From Perkinsela sp. pyNocScin1 (taxonomy: Eukaryota > Euglenozoa > Kinetoplastea > Prokinetoplastida > Perkinselidae), in NCBI GenBank assembly GCA_964019655.1, contig CAXHTR010000001.1:992001-1056000 (forward strand): DNA of 64,000 nucleotides. The letters are read 5' to 3'. The translations under genes were made by a program, and so were the position numbers. Under the pieces are notes generated by a model. That model made no database searches. It worked only from the letters and a program-made list of their open reading frames with translations, and had not been told where the DNA came from. Below are positions 18,493 to 27,300 of this stretch, one piece after another; position 1 is the stretch's first letter; each line of letters begins with the position of its first letter.

Positions 18493-21390
18493 ATGCGTAC
18501 CCCGCCCTTACCCTTGACAGCATGTCTCTGGGTGTACATTCAGCGAAGATTCGTGGGGCATCACAGCTTCTTTGCAATCACGCCCGGAATCGGCCCAAAA
18601 ACAGTTCCTGGGATAAGAATTAGTAATCATTTGCACAGAGATAATTCAGAAGAGAAAAAAGAAATAGTCCACCACTCAAAAGTATTCTTATGGCCATTCT
18701 TAGATATGAGGAGGGACATAGCACAGTGGCTGGAAGAAAGAAAAGCATCTAAAAAGTTCCACGGCTGTGAGCCTACTTCTTCACCTCCGCACAAAATTTA
18801 CTTGCCCGCGTTTGATAAAACCGTGAAACAAGCGCTTATGTACGCAGCAATTCGATCTCTGCTACGTGAGGCATCTTCGAGGTCTCGCTTGCTTTCGCTG
18901 CACCGTGAGCTTAGCCACGATCTTGTCTCTAGTGAGAACGAAGCTCATACACTCGAAAAGATGGCATTCTTCGCATTGCAGACAAGGCCTATTAGGAAAA
19001 CTGTTCATATGAATAAATTCGGTCATGAACAGAGCTCATTCAGCATTGAAGTATCTGGCTCGAGTTTCAAAGATGAGGTTCGGCTTTTTAAGATCAACAA
19101 CGATGGATCGTCGAAAGCTAAGAAATTTACTAATTGGAATGATGGAGCAGAAGCTTTGCGCAACCTTACACTTCGTGATAAGGACATGACTGCATATGTC
19201 TTTGTTGAATCACTCAGCATAAAGCACGTTGTAGCTATGCAGCGCATCTTGCCAGAATCATCACATGTCCAGCTCATTCCCGAGCAATTTTTTCGGCAGT
19301 CGAGCCCCGGGCTTTCCACAGAGCCTCTGCCAGATATTGTTACGAAGTATGTTCAAAATATAAGGCTCACAGCTGCACTCATACAGGCAGCAAGGCATTT
19401 CCAGATTTTTGCTGATGCGTCGAGCGGAAACTTTTGTACTGCTAGAACGAAGCCTGTAGTTGCAGCGGAGCATCGAATAATCATTCATGTTTCGCCAGAT
19501 AGGACCATTTTTTACCATGTGCAAGTAGACGGGAGCAAGCTCAGTATCGAAGCTTTAGCTGATACTTGTTCGGAAAAGCTTCATGCAATCTTCACGCACT
19601 CCCCACATTGCATTTTCATAAATTCGATGCGCACTGCCCCAAAGGCCAAAAAACTTTTAAAATCACTTGTTTCAGATGATTGCATTTTATGGTGTATTTC
19701 GTACGCAGAAGCGCTAAAAGAGGCTGCTTACGGCGCAGTTCAAGCAGATTTGAGCTTCTCTGAAATATTGAGGGAGTACGGCATTTCCATTAAGTTTGAT
19801 GCACTCCAAGAGGCGTGTAACATCACGGACCACGGAATATCTCGAGCAGATGTCATGCACATACTGAATGTTAATGAATGCTTTGAAAGGCAGATCTTGA
19901 GTATTCCTCCGACCTCAAGCATACAGAAAGATGTTCATGACTGGGTGTTTTCTTGCATAGAAGAGCCAGACATAAAATATCAGCTGGCTCTTCGCAATAT
20001 CCTTAAATTCGAGCAGACACTTCTCCGTGGGTATATTCCGTGTGCCATTCCATTGGAGTTTCGCAATCAGTGGAAATGGTTCAACCCCAGCCATCTACTG
20101 CGGTACTACTTTGGAGGAACGCTAACACTCGGTGAAAGTGGGTTTCGCGAAAATACGTCGATGGCACGATCCGTTAGCCATGTCATTGTTGAGCTGGCGA
20201 AAGCGAGCAATGCGCTGCACAGCGTAGGTGAGACCCATCTTCGCCATTATGCGAGAAAAATGCAGCTGCCATTTTCCAATAGAAGCAATACGACGTTACT
20301 TGCAAATGTGATGGACAGCTCTCAGCACCAACACACGTATCGTATCGTTGTGTACGACATCGAAACGACAGGACTGGATACCGAAAACGACCGCATCGTT
20401 GAAATTGGACTTTGGGATCCGCTGAGTGATACAACGTTCGAAACTTTTGTGAATCCAGAAATCCCTATTCCCGCTGCGGTCACACAAATCCATGGTATTA
20501 CTGATGCTGATGTTGCAAGTGCACCAACTTGGACTGACGTTGCAGGCTCTCTTGTTGGATTTTTCAAGAAAATGCAGAATGGCCCAAGATGTGAAATCCT
20601 TCTTCTCGCTCATAATAGTAAAAAGCTTGATCAGCATGTTCTCCTGCGCCAGTTTCGAGAAGCAAATGTGGAATTTCCGTCCTTTGTTCACAGCATCGAC
20701 TCACTTCCAATTCTCTTTAATTGCAAAAAATTTCTTCCTGAAGAGCAAATAGGCAATCTGCGGCTGTTTCATCTGGTTGAACAATTCGGCATAGACGTGG
20801 AAGGCACACTACATCGCGCAGTCACAGACGCAAAATCCTTATGGAACGTCATCGAGAAGCTTGCCATCAAATACGCAAAGAAGCGTTTAATCTCGTGCTC
20901 AATTTCAGACATGGAGTCAAAAGGACTGAGAGAGTGCACGGCGAAGTGGGAATGCCTTCGAAATCTTTCCACTGATGAAAAGACCCCTGAGAGTGAATCT
21001 ACTCGTCGATCTATTGGTCACGCAAGTGTACTGCAACTCATCGGAAATTCAATCGAAGAGAATCTCGCAGGGAAGTCGCAAGGTAACGAAGAGTTGGAAC
21101 CCATGCGCTGTGATGACAGTGTACTTCGTATCACCTTGCCTATGCGCGTGGATATTAAAAAAGCAGCATCCGAGCTCTCGAGTAATAACGCTTTGTATAC
21201 GCTTTGCAGGGCTCTCGTGGGGATGTGCTTTATTGCATCAAGTCATGTTCCTGACCACATTCTTATGCGAGTTCTTCAAAACTTTGTTCAAGAAGTGCAA
21301 AAGTACCCGAAGGATACCGGGTCGACAACCGAGCCCAGCGCTCTGCTCATAGAAATTATTAAGCTTATGAGAAGGGACATTCGTAAATAG
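18493..21390 (+). CDS. Large protein with a DEDDh (DnaQ-type) 3'-5' exonuclease domain
   Basis: 965 residues. Residues about 615-790 form a complete DnaQ-like exonuclease: VVYDIETTGLD (Exo I, metal-binding Asp/Glu), a QIHGITDADV segment, AHNSKKLDQHVLL (Exo II region with Asp) and HRAVTDAKSLW (Exo III with catalytic His and Asp), so the active site looks intact. The 600 residues before it have no domain I recognise; they are helical with a basic, Arg-rich N-terminus starting MRTPPLPLTACLWVYIQRRF, consistent with mitochondrial import. The C-terminal 170 residues are also unassigned. Such exonucleases trim RNA or DNA. In this lineage a role in mitochondrial RNA processing is a reasonable guess. 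Confidence 0.75.
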   Translation: MRTPPLPLTACLWVYIQRRFVGHHSFFAITPGIGPKTVPGIRISNHLHRDNSEEKKEIVHHSKVFLWPFLDMRRDIAQWLEERKASKKFHGCEPTSSPPHKIYLPAFDKTVKQALMYAAIRSLLREASSRSRLLSLHRELSHDLVSSENEAHTLEKMAFFALQTRPIRKTVHMNKFGHEQSSFSIEVSGSSFKDEVRLFKINNDGSSKAKKFTNWNDGAEALRNLTLRDKDMTAYVFVESLSIKHVVAMQRILPESSHVQLIPEQFFRQSSPGLSTEPLPDIVTKYVQNIRLTAALIQAARHFQIFADASSGNFCTARTKPVVAAEHRIIIHVSPDRTIFYHVQVDGSKLSIEALADTCSEKLHAIFTHSPHCIFINSMRTAPKAKKLLKSLVSDDCILWCISYAEALKEAAYGAVQADLSFSEILREYGISIKFDALQEACNITDHGISRADVMHILNVNECFERQILSIPPTSSIQKDVHDWVFSCIEEPDIKYQLALRNILKFEQTLLRGYIPCAIPLEFRNQWKWFNPSHLLRYYFGGTLTLGESGFRENTSMARSVSHVIVELAKASNALHSVGETHLRHYARKMQLPFSNRSNTTLLANVMDSSQHQHTYRIVVYDIETTGLDTENDRIVEIGLWDPLSDTTFETFVNPEIPIPAAVTQIHGITDADVASAPTWTDVAGSLVGFFKKMQNGPRCEILLLAHNSKKLDQHVLLRQFREANVEFPSFVHSIDSLPILFNCKKFLPEEQIGNLRLFHLVEQFGIDVEGTLHRAVTDAKSLWNVIEKLAIKYAKKRLISCSISDMESKGLRECTAKWECLRNLSTDEKTPESESTRRSIGHASVLQLIGNSIEENLAGKSQGNEELEPMRCDDSVLRITLPMRVDIKKAASELSSNNALYTLCRALVGMCFIASSHVPDHILMRVLQNFVQEVQKYPKDTGSTTEPSALLIEIIKLMRRDIRK

Positions 21391-21480
21391 TGCAATGAAT
21401 TCTTTGTGAATACACATTTTCTGCTCGCCTTTTTCCCGGTACAAAAAGTACTTGTAACTATTGCTCATCTATCATAAGTA

Positions 21481-22974
21481 ATGTCGGTCTACCTCGATGG
21501 CACACCAAAAACGCAAGACTTGATACCCCCGTTGACAGAAGTGCGCACAGAAAATGAACAAGCAAATGGACTTCTCAAAAAGAGTCACAAATATCGGCAG
21601 CTTTTCGAGGAAGTGGTTGTTGAATGCTTAGCTCTCGCTCGCCTTGGCTGTCCAGTCATTCTTTCGTATTTCTCACAGCTTCTCGTCTTTCAGCTCGCGC
21701 TGCGGTACGCCGGGACTATACTCGGAGATACTGCCCTCGCAGGAGCAGGTATGGGGCTCATGTTTTCCAACTGCTTTGGACTCTCTGTGATCATCGGGAT
21801 GGCCAATGCGCTCGACACGCTCTTGTTCCAGGTGTATGGCGCAAACCCGCGTAGCCCGCTGATTTCTGTCTATGTCCAGCGCGCACTTCTTGTCCTCTTC
21901 CTCTGCTGCCTCCCGCTCTCTGCCCTGTGGTTCTACGCTGGAGAGTTTCTGCGCTTTACCGGTCAGGACCCCGAGGTCGTTGTCCTCGCCGAGGCGTTCA
22001 TTCGGGTGAATCTTATCAATTTGTACCTGAACATTCTCTACGAAGTCATCCGTAAGCTTCTGACGTGCATCCACAACCTGAACATTGTCTCGATGATATC
22101 CATTACGCTGACGCTCATTAGTCCGTTCATCTTCAAGTCGCTCGTTCACGCTTTCGGTATCATTGGGATGTCCTTCACGATATCCATCTTCTACACTGTT
22201 ATGATTTTTGTGTGTATCTGTGAGCTCCTCTTCCGTTACCGGACCTTCGCTGGCATGTGGCATGCTCCATCCCGCGCTGTTTTTCGCCACTGGGGTGAAT
22301 TTCTTAAGCTTGGTCTTCCCAGCTCGCTGATGCTCTTTTTCGAGTGGGGACTGTTTGAAGTGAATGGACTCGCCTCGGGTCGGTTCGGTGAAAAAGCGCT
22401 CGACACTATGACAATCTGCATGCAAGTACTCACCGTGATCTACATGGTGCCGCTTGGTTTGAATATCGCCCTGTGTGTCCGCGTCGGCAATGGATTCGGC
22501 GCAAAAGACCTACCAGCAGTTCGACGAGCCGTTTTCGCGTCCATTGCGATGATATGCTTCGTCGTGTCGGTAGATGTCTTGCTCATGTGGTTCACTCGAT
22601 TCGCTGTGCCACGCTTTTTTACGAACAGTGCGGCGATCATGGAAAAGTATGCCGATGTCACTCCGGTCATCATGTGCTTCCACATCTTTGATGGTATTAT
22701 GTGCATATGCAACGGTATCATCAAAGGAATGGGGTATCCGCTGTACGGCACTTTCTTTCTCGCACTAGCGTACGTGGTCGGCGTCCCCTTCGGATGGTTC
22801 TTAGCCTTCCGGTGCAACCTCGAAGTAAAAGGTCTATGGGTCGGCCCAGCGATGGGGCTCTGCCTGGCTGACATGCTGTACATCCTCTTCTTCCTACGCA
22901 TCGATTGGAATCGGGTCATGCACCGTGCATCGAAGCGCATCGCGCGTGGCACGAAAGTACTCGAGAAGAACTGA
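21481..22974 (+). CDS. MATE-family multidrug/organic cation transporter
   Basis: 497 residues with twelve hydrophobic segments arranged as two six-helix MatE repeats. The first begins at about residue 55 (GCPVILSYFSQLLVFQL, then GDTALAGAGMG) with the loop GMANALDTLLFQVYGA typical of eukaryotic MATE proteins (equivalent to G-x-x-x-A-x-x-T-x-x-x-Q-x-x-G). The second repeat starts with FLKLGLPSSLMLFFEWGLFE and carries PLGLNIALCVRVGNGFGA. MATE carriers exchange cations, drugs or metabolites for protons or sodium. Substrate and membrane cannot be predicted here. The coding sequence is rich in C/G at third positions compared with the preceding gene. It lies upstream of the rhodanese-like and MFS genes. 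Confidence 0.92.
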   Translation: MSVYLDGTPKTQDLIPPLTEVRTENEQANGLLKKSHKYRQLFEEVVVECLALARLGCPVILSYFSQLLVFQLALRYAGTILGDTALAGAGMGLMFSNCFGLSVIIGMANALDTLLFQVYGANPRSPLISVYVQRALLVLFLCCLPLSALWFYAGEFLRFTGQDPEVVVLAEAFIRVNLINLYLNILYEVIRKLLTCIHNLNIVSMISITLTLISPFIFKSLVHAFGIIGMSFTISIFYTVMIFVCICELLFRYRTFAGMWHAPSRAVFRHWGEFLKLGLPSSLMLFFEWGLFEVNGLASGRFGEKALDTMTICMQVLTVIYMVPLGLNIALCVRVGNGFGAKDLPAVRRAVFASIAMICFVVSVDVLLMWFTRFAVPRFFTNSAAIMEKYADVTPVIMCFHIFDGIMCICNGIIKGMGYPLYGTFFLALAYVVGVPFGWFLAFRCNLEVKGLWVGPAMGLCLADMLYILFFLRIDWNRVMHRASKRIARGTKVLEKN

Positions 22975-23085
22975 TTTATGCTAGGCTCACTGTTTGTCTG
23001 TTTCATCTGTTTCCAAGTCGTTTCCATGGCTTAGCTCATAACAGAGCGAGACATTTTAGTGAATTTCTGATGCTTTTGTTTAACA

Positions 23086-23541
23086 ATGCGTAGAAAAGTT
23101 GGTGAGGTTGCATCGCAGTTCAATCCAAGTAAGTATGAAGGTGTGAAGCCCATTGCAAAGGTTTATGGCGACGTGAGAGGGTCTGGGGATAACTTTATTC
23201 AGGTTTCCAAGAGCCTCATACCACAGATGACGCCCTCTCAGTACCTCAAGCAGCTCTACGAACAAAAGGCCCCCTTCCTTGACCTCCGAAACCCCTCAGA
23301 CTTCTCCATGTGCCACTTGAAGCAGAGCGTCAACATTGACTATCACGACGTTGTCACAGGGGCAATCAAGCCAATATTACCGTCGAACCAGACAGCTACC
23401 ATTGTTGTAATCGCCTCGAGCTATCGAGGGCAGAACGCCGTGCATGCGATGCACAAGATGGGCTATGTCAATACTCTGCTTGCTTCTTTCGAGGACGTGG
23501 ACGGGGTGGGTGAAAAAGACTTTTTGACATCCACGGTGTAA
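23086..23541 (+). CDS. Rhodanese-like domain protein without the catalytic cysteine
   Basis: 151 residues. After a basic N-terminus (MRRKVGEVASQFNPSKYEG), residues 50-140 form a single rhodanese fold: MTPSQYLKQLYEQKAPFLDLRNPSDFSMCHL (the family D-x-R-x-x-x-x-x-x-x-x-I), then the strand TIVVIASSYRGQNA and the helix HAMHKMGYVNTLLASF. The active-site loop, C-x-x-G-x-R in sulfurtransferases, reads ASSYRG here, with no cysteine, so sulfur transfer is unlikely. Catalytically dead rhodanese folds serve as binding modules, for example in CEP41-type ciliary proteins. Which partner this one binds is unknown. Confidence 0.75.
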   Translation: MRRKVGEVASQFNPSKYEGVKPIAKVYGDVRGSGDNFIQVSKSLIPQMTPSQYLKQLYEQKAPFLDLRNPSDFSMCHLKQSVNIDYHDVVTGAIKPILPSNQTATIVVIASSYRGQNAVHAMHKMGYVNTLLASFEDVDGVGEKDFLTSTV

Positions 23542-23614
23542 CTCTTGGGCCACCAGGTATCTATTCAACAGCTATATTTCTCTCCTTTCAGGCTTCCTTT
23601 GCCACAAGGTACTC

Positions 23615-23620
23615 ATGTAG
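23615..23620 (+). promoter_or_regulatory. Start-stop uORF (ATGTAG) 16 bases before the MFS start
   Basis: ATG-TAG lies downstream of two candidate acceptor AGs (CCTTTCAG at about 23585-23591 and CACAAG at about 23608), so it could be in the mRNA. Confidence 0.35.
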
Positions 23621-23636
23621 CGTGCGCAACGCCACA

Positions 23637-25331
23637 ATGCCAGCAAAGACCAATACACAAGGCAAAGCACTAGCCGAACAAGAAGAACCCCACCACAGTG
23701 AGAAAAATCCCAGTGATACGCACAACGCGAAGGCGAATCCAGAAGATATCGTGATTCCAGTGCAGGGGCAAAGTGCAACGACCAACACGCCTCGGCCATG
23801 CTTGCGAAAAAAGATCGCAGTCTTTTTCCTGTTCATCTACACGCAAATTATATCCAACTTTGACTCTGGAGCAATGGGCGTCGTCACAGGGGAGGAGGGC
23901 GAGATTGCCCGAGAGTTTCAGTGCAATAACTCGACGATTGGCCTTCTCGCTTCCATCGTCTACCTCGGAAACATGGCTGGTGGTACCTTCTGCACGTACG
24001 CTCTCCAGAAGTACCCGATCAAAGCGCTGCTTTGTATCGCCATTTTCTTGCACATGATGTTTACTTTTCTGTTTGCAGGCAGTCCGTACCTCTACCACCT
24101 CATCTTTGCGCGTTTCTTTGTTGGATTCACGCAGGCGTTCGTCGTCGTCTACACGCCAGTCTGGGTCGACGAGTTCGCGCCACGGCTCCACGCCACTACG
24201 TGGCTGGCCCTGGCACAAGCCGGGACACCTGTAGGAATCATGTTTGGTTATATCATCGCTGGTTTCATCATTGCGAACACGTCATATTCATGGCGATGGA
24301 TTTATGCCCTCAAGCTGATGCTCATGATCCCGTCCATTATCCTCTTTAACTTTGTTCCATCTCAGGCCCTCCGTATCCCCAAGCTTGTCGATGATGGTCA
24401 GAAAGAGCCGAGAAAAGGAACTCTGACGAAGCAAAACATTCGCTTGCTCCTGACTACGCCTCTGTACATATCGACAGTTTTCGCACTATGCTCGATCTAC
24501 TTCGTCGTCACGACCCTGCAGCTCTGGGTGACGCCCTACCTGCGGCTTCCTCCTGCCCAAGCTGACATGAACGTGATTGTGAGTGCTTTCGGCTTCACAT
24601 CAGCGACAGCCCCCGTGAGCGGTGTTATCACAGGCGGTATGCTTCTCGATCGAATAGGTGGGTACAGGAGGCACCCGGATCGAGCTGCGTACATGGGCAT
24701 GGGCGGCGGCCTGATCGCTGTCTCATGTGCTCTTTCTTCGCTTTTCACAACGCATCTCTGGCTATTCATGGGGCTCATCTGGCTGCTGCTCTTTTTCGGT
24801 GGGCTAATAGTGCCATGCGCCACCGGGCTCGTTCTTGCAAGCGTGCCAAAAAATTTGCGAGGTGCTGGAAGCTCTTTGGCTGCTATCTCATACTCGCTTT
24901 TTGGTTACTTCTTAGGACCGCTACTGTGCGGCTTCCTCGCTGAGGGCATGGGTCTGCAGTGGGGCTTCCGTGTGTCCATGCTGTGGTCCATCGCAGCATT
25001 TATATCCATGGGCTGCGCAACCTTCGCAGCTCGACGGATGCTGCGTCAAAACAAAGCAGTGGGCGGCTCTGCACAGGCCGATATCCCTCGCAAGAAGATC
25101 GATATCCAGCGTCTTTCAACGAATTCCCTTGAGAGTGTGGACGAGGCTGGAAGGCCTTCAGCTGCGCCGCTCTTACCGCAAGTTCGGTCTCCTCTCCTCC
25201 GAGCGTTCGGCGATTTTGCACTTGATGGCTCGTGTACCACCCCGAGAAACTCCAATATCAGCGCCATTGACATAGCAATGGGCATCGTTGAAAATTGGGA
25301 CGCACAGAACAGCATAGAGAACCACACATAG
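23637..25331 (+). CDS. Major facilitator superfamily transporter (spinster-like)
   Basis: 564 residues from ATG 23637; an in-frame GTG at 23622 is not a credible start. A 60-residue hydrophilic N-tail precedes about twelve membrane segments. The first helix contains IISNFDSGAMG. The loop VYTPVWVDEFAPRLHATTW, followed by GTPVGIMFGYIIAG, resembles the helix 4-5 region of spinster/sphingolipid-type MFS proteins. The middle loop (about 245-265) is polar and separates the halves. The C-terminal half has GGMLLDRIGG (MFS D-R-x-G motif), and a 100-residue cytosolic tail rich in Ser and Pro follows. The substrate cannot be read from sequence. It and the MATE gene make a local pair of transporters. Confidence 0.88.
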   Translation: MPAKTNTQGKALAEQEEPHHSEKNPSDTHNAKANPEDIVIPVQGQSATTNTPRPCLRKKIAVFFLFIYTQIISNFDSGAMGVVTGEEGEIAREFQCNNSTIGLLASIVYLGNMAGGTFCTYALQKYPIKALLCIAIFLHMMFTFLFAGSPYLYHLIFARFFVGFTQAFVVVYTPVWVDEFAPRLHATTWLALAQAGTPVGIMFGYIIAGFIIANTSYSWRWIYALKLMLMIPSIILFNFVPSQALRIPKLVDDGQKEPRKGTLTKQNIRLLLTTPLYISTVFALCSIYFVVTTLQLWVTPYLRLPPAQADMNVIVSAFGFTSATAPVSGVITGGMLLDRIGGYRRHPDRAAYMGMGGGLIAVSCALSSLFTTHLWLFMGLIWLLLFFGGLIVPCATGLVLASVPKNLRGAGSSLAAISYSLFGYFLGPLLCGFLAEGMGLQWGFRVSMLWSIAAFISMGCATFAARRMLRQNKAVGGSAQADIPRKKIDIQRLSTNSLESVDEAGRPSAAPLLPQVRSPLLRAFGDFALDGSCTTPRNSNISAIDIAMGIVENWDAQNSIENHT

Positions 25332-25390
25332 CTCGGCCTATCTTTATCTGTGTTCAATCGTGGAGGCGATCAACATCTTTGTTTGTGTAT

Positions 25391-25431
25391 TCTCTTTCTC
25401 TAGCCCCTAAATGACAGTTTCTTTCGCATGA
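25391..25431 (+). promoter_or_regulatory. Acceptor-like tract plus six-codon uORF overlapping the J-protein start
   Basis: A C/T tract (25391-25401) and AG (25402-25403) precede an ATG at 25411 that opens six codons and stops at TGA 25429-25431, overlapping the J-protein ATG (25428) as ATGA. A second AG (GACAG, 25415) could instead be the acceptor, which would remove the uORF. Confidence 0.4.
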
Positions 25432-26684
25432 GCCAACCTTGGGAGTCATATCGCACGTCAGTCAGCGATACTTTTCATTGCTTTTACCGCAATGCCCTTA
25501 CGCACCTACGTGAAAGCCCCGTGTCACAAGCCTTTCGCGAGTGGAAGGCCCAGAATGAAGGTGCATGGAATCTGACAACCGTCTTTGCCGAGGAGTTCAT
25601 TCGAGTAAATACACGAGGCGCAGTGGCAGACATTTTCCAGCAAGTGCTCCTCTTGTTCCCTCAAGTTCCGCTCCTGCATGCACTGGCTGAGCGATATGAC
25701 AGGGGACTGCAGCGCTCCGTAAATGAATATTTCCTGTCTAATTCATGGATCCTTCGGTACATCCAGTGGCTGCTTCAAGCCATACTGCCCCCTGCAGAGT
25801 CACCGAATGATGCCGATGCACCTCCCGTAGGGTTTCAGTTTCCAAACTCTGCAGAAGCCCATCTCCTGAATACCTTTTCCGACTTTATTAGTGGTGAGCT
25901 GTTGCTCCCACGAGTTAGCAGGTGGATACCGATGGCAGACTTTCGCTCCCCCTTTCCATCAAAGTCCACCGCTGTGCGCTTTTACACATTGTCCATTATC
26001 TCCCGCGGCATCGGAGAGCTCCCCGGTTTGCTTCTCAATCACCCTGGGCTGAGCCACTGGGGAAGCGCATTCTGCTTCACAATGGTTAATATCCACTTCG
26101 TCAAAGAGTACTTTTACCCATCGCTCGCAGAAGGTGACGCAACAGATATAGCCAATGCGAGCTTCAAAAATGCTGATCTCTACGCAGCGCTCGACGTCAC
26201 GCCAAGTGCACAGACGAACGAGATCTTGCGAGCATACAAGCGGAAATCGCTTGAATACCACCCTGACAGAAACGTACAGCGATCAGAGAGTGAGCGCTTC
26301 ATTGTTCAAGAAAAATTCAAGGTCATCAACGAGGCCAAGCGAATTCTCGCCGACCCGCGGTCCAGGTTTATCTATGACCAGGGTCTGTACACACAAAGTA
26401 GCGCTCATACATTTCGTACAGAAGACGTCAAGTTTGAGCATATAGAGCCAATGCTACAGCAATTTTTCTCACGCGACATGTGGGGGCTACGCAATCCGCT
26501 CGGCCTTACCATGAAAAGTGCAATACGGAGTATCATCCCGCTATCTGCCATAGGCACGACAATAATGCTCATCCTACCTCTGTGCATTCAGGTCAATATT
26601 GCCTATTGGCAGCACCTTGCAACAGACTCAGGGTCACTCATGGTTCGAGTACTGCAACGCGTCGTGGCAACACTACTTGTGTAG
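25428..26684 (+). CDS. Membrane-anchored J-domain protein (type III)
   Basis: 418 residues. The J-domain sits in the middle (about 248-325): DLYAALDVTPSAQTNEILRA, then the essential HPD loop in LEYHPDRNV, then KFKVINEAKRILADPRSRFIYD. The N-terminal 245 residues are helical with no recognised domain. The C-terminus carries two hydrophobic segments (about 365-388 and 398-418), so the protein is probably anchored in a membrane with the J-domain on the Hsp70 side. There is no Gly/Phe or zinc-finger region, hence type III. The co-chaperone role follows from the HPD motif. The membrane (ER or mitochondrion) is not determined. Confidence 0.85.
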   Translation: MSQPWESYRTSVSDTFHCFYRNALTHLRESPVSQAFREWKAQNEGAWNLTTVFAEEFIRVNTRGAVADIFQQVLLLFPQVPLLHALAERYDRGLQRSVNEYFLSNSWILRYIQWLLQAILPPAESPNDADAPPVGFQFPNSAEAHLLNTFSDFISGELLLPRVSRWIPMADFRSPFPSKSTAVRFYTLSIISRGIGELPGLLLNHPGLSHWGSAFCFTMVNIHFVKEYFYPSLAEGDATDIANASFKNADLYAALDVTPSAQTNEILRAYKRKSLEYHPDRNVQRSESERFIVQEKFKVINEAKRILADPRSRFIYDQGLYTQSSAHTFRTEDVKFEHIEPMLQQFFSRDMWGLRNPLGLTMKSAIRSIIPLSAIGTTIMLILPLCIQVNIAYWQHLATDSGSLMVRVLQRVVATLLV

Positions 26685-26796
26685 CGTTTATCCTATGATT
26701 TTTATCCTTGTGAGCGAATTCGAAATAACTCTTTGCATTCTCAGTTTGCTACTAATGAGACGCTCGATCCTTCTTTGCATGCAACAAGAGAAAACA

Positions 26797-27150
26797 ATGA
26801 GCTTTCAGACTGAGCGAAGGCTTCAGCAGGAAAGACAGGTTGCACAAAAGCTGACAAACTACAAGATACGCATTTCACCAAAAAAAACATTCAATGTTAA
26901 ATCCGACATTCCAGCAACCATGCACATGAAAAACTTTGCGCGCAAAGAGAGCACCAGGGCGGCTCAGGGAAAGGGTGCCGAAGGAAAATTCAAATTGCAG
27001 ACCTTTCAAATCTTCGGAGCTGGGGTTAGTCTCGTGGTTCTAATTGCTATGATTGAGTTTTTCATTCTTCCAGTCTATAGGTACAGAAGGAATAGGTACA
27101 ATATCAATGAGCGGCGGGTCCAACAGAAAAAAACAGTGCGATTTGATTAA
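26797..27150 (+). CDS. Small single-pass membrane protein, unknown function
   Basis: 117 residues from ATG 26797. In-frame codons back to 26599 overlap the J-protein gene in another frame and are not used in my model; ATG 26695 (MIFILVS) is a second possible start. The protein has a basic, soluble N-terminal 75 residues, one hydrophobic helix (IFGAGVSLVVLIAMIEFFIL, about 80-99) and a tail of Arg/Tyr (YRYRRNRYNINERR). The arrangement superficially recalls small cytochrome-oxidase assembly factors such as COX16, but I would not assign it. Topology by the positive-inside rule is unclear because both ends are basic. Confidence 0.6.
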   Translation: MSFQTERRLQQERQVAQKLTNYKIRISPKKTFNVKSDIPATMHMKNFARKESTRAAQGKGAEGKFKLQTFQIFGAGVSLVVLIAMIEFFILPVYRYRRNRYNINERRVQQKKTVRFD

Positions 27151-27300
27151 ATTGGCGCAATGGCGTGTTGCTCTGGTAGAGTACTCAGGGAGAGTTGTCT
27201 TGGTAGATGTAAGATAGCAGGCAGTTGTGTATACAAACGCTGATACGCACCTTGTTCCTATCGATTTACATATCTCTTCCAGCCTTTTTTCTATCTCGCA

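Noticed and set aside
21673-22425. A 250-codon minus-strand frame across the MATE transporter
   Set aside because: Very charged, low-likelihood translation in the shadow of a membrane protein; same cause as above.
26599-26796. Extended start for the small membrane protein
   Set aside because: The extra codons overlap the J-protein's last codons in another frame; ATG 26797 lies beyond the overlap and gives a soluble N-terminus with a single membrane helix.
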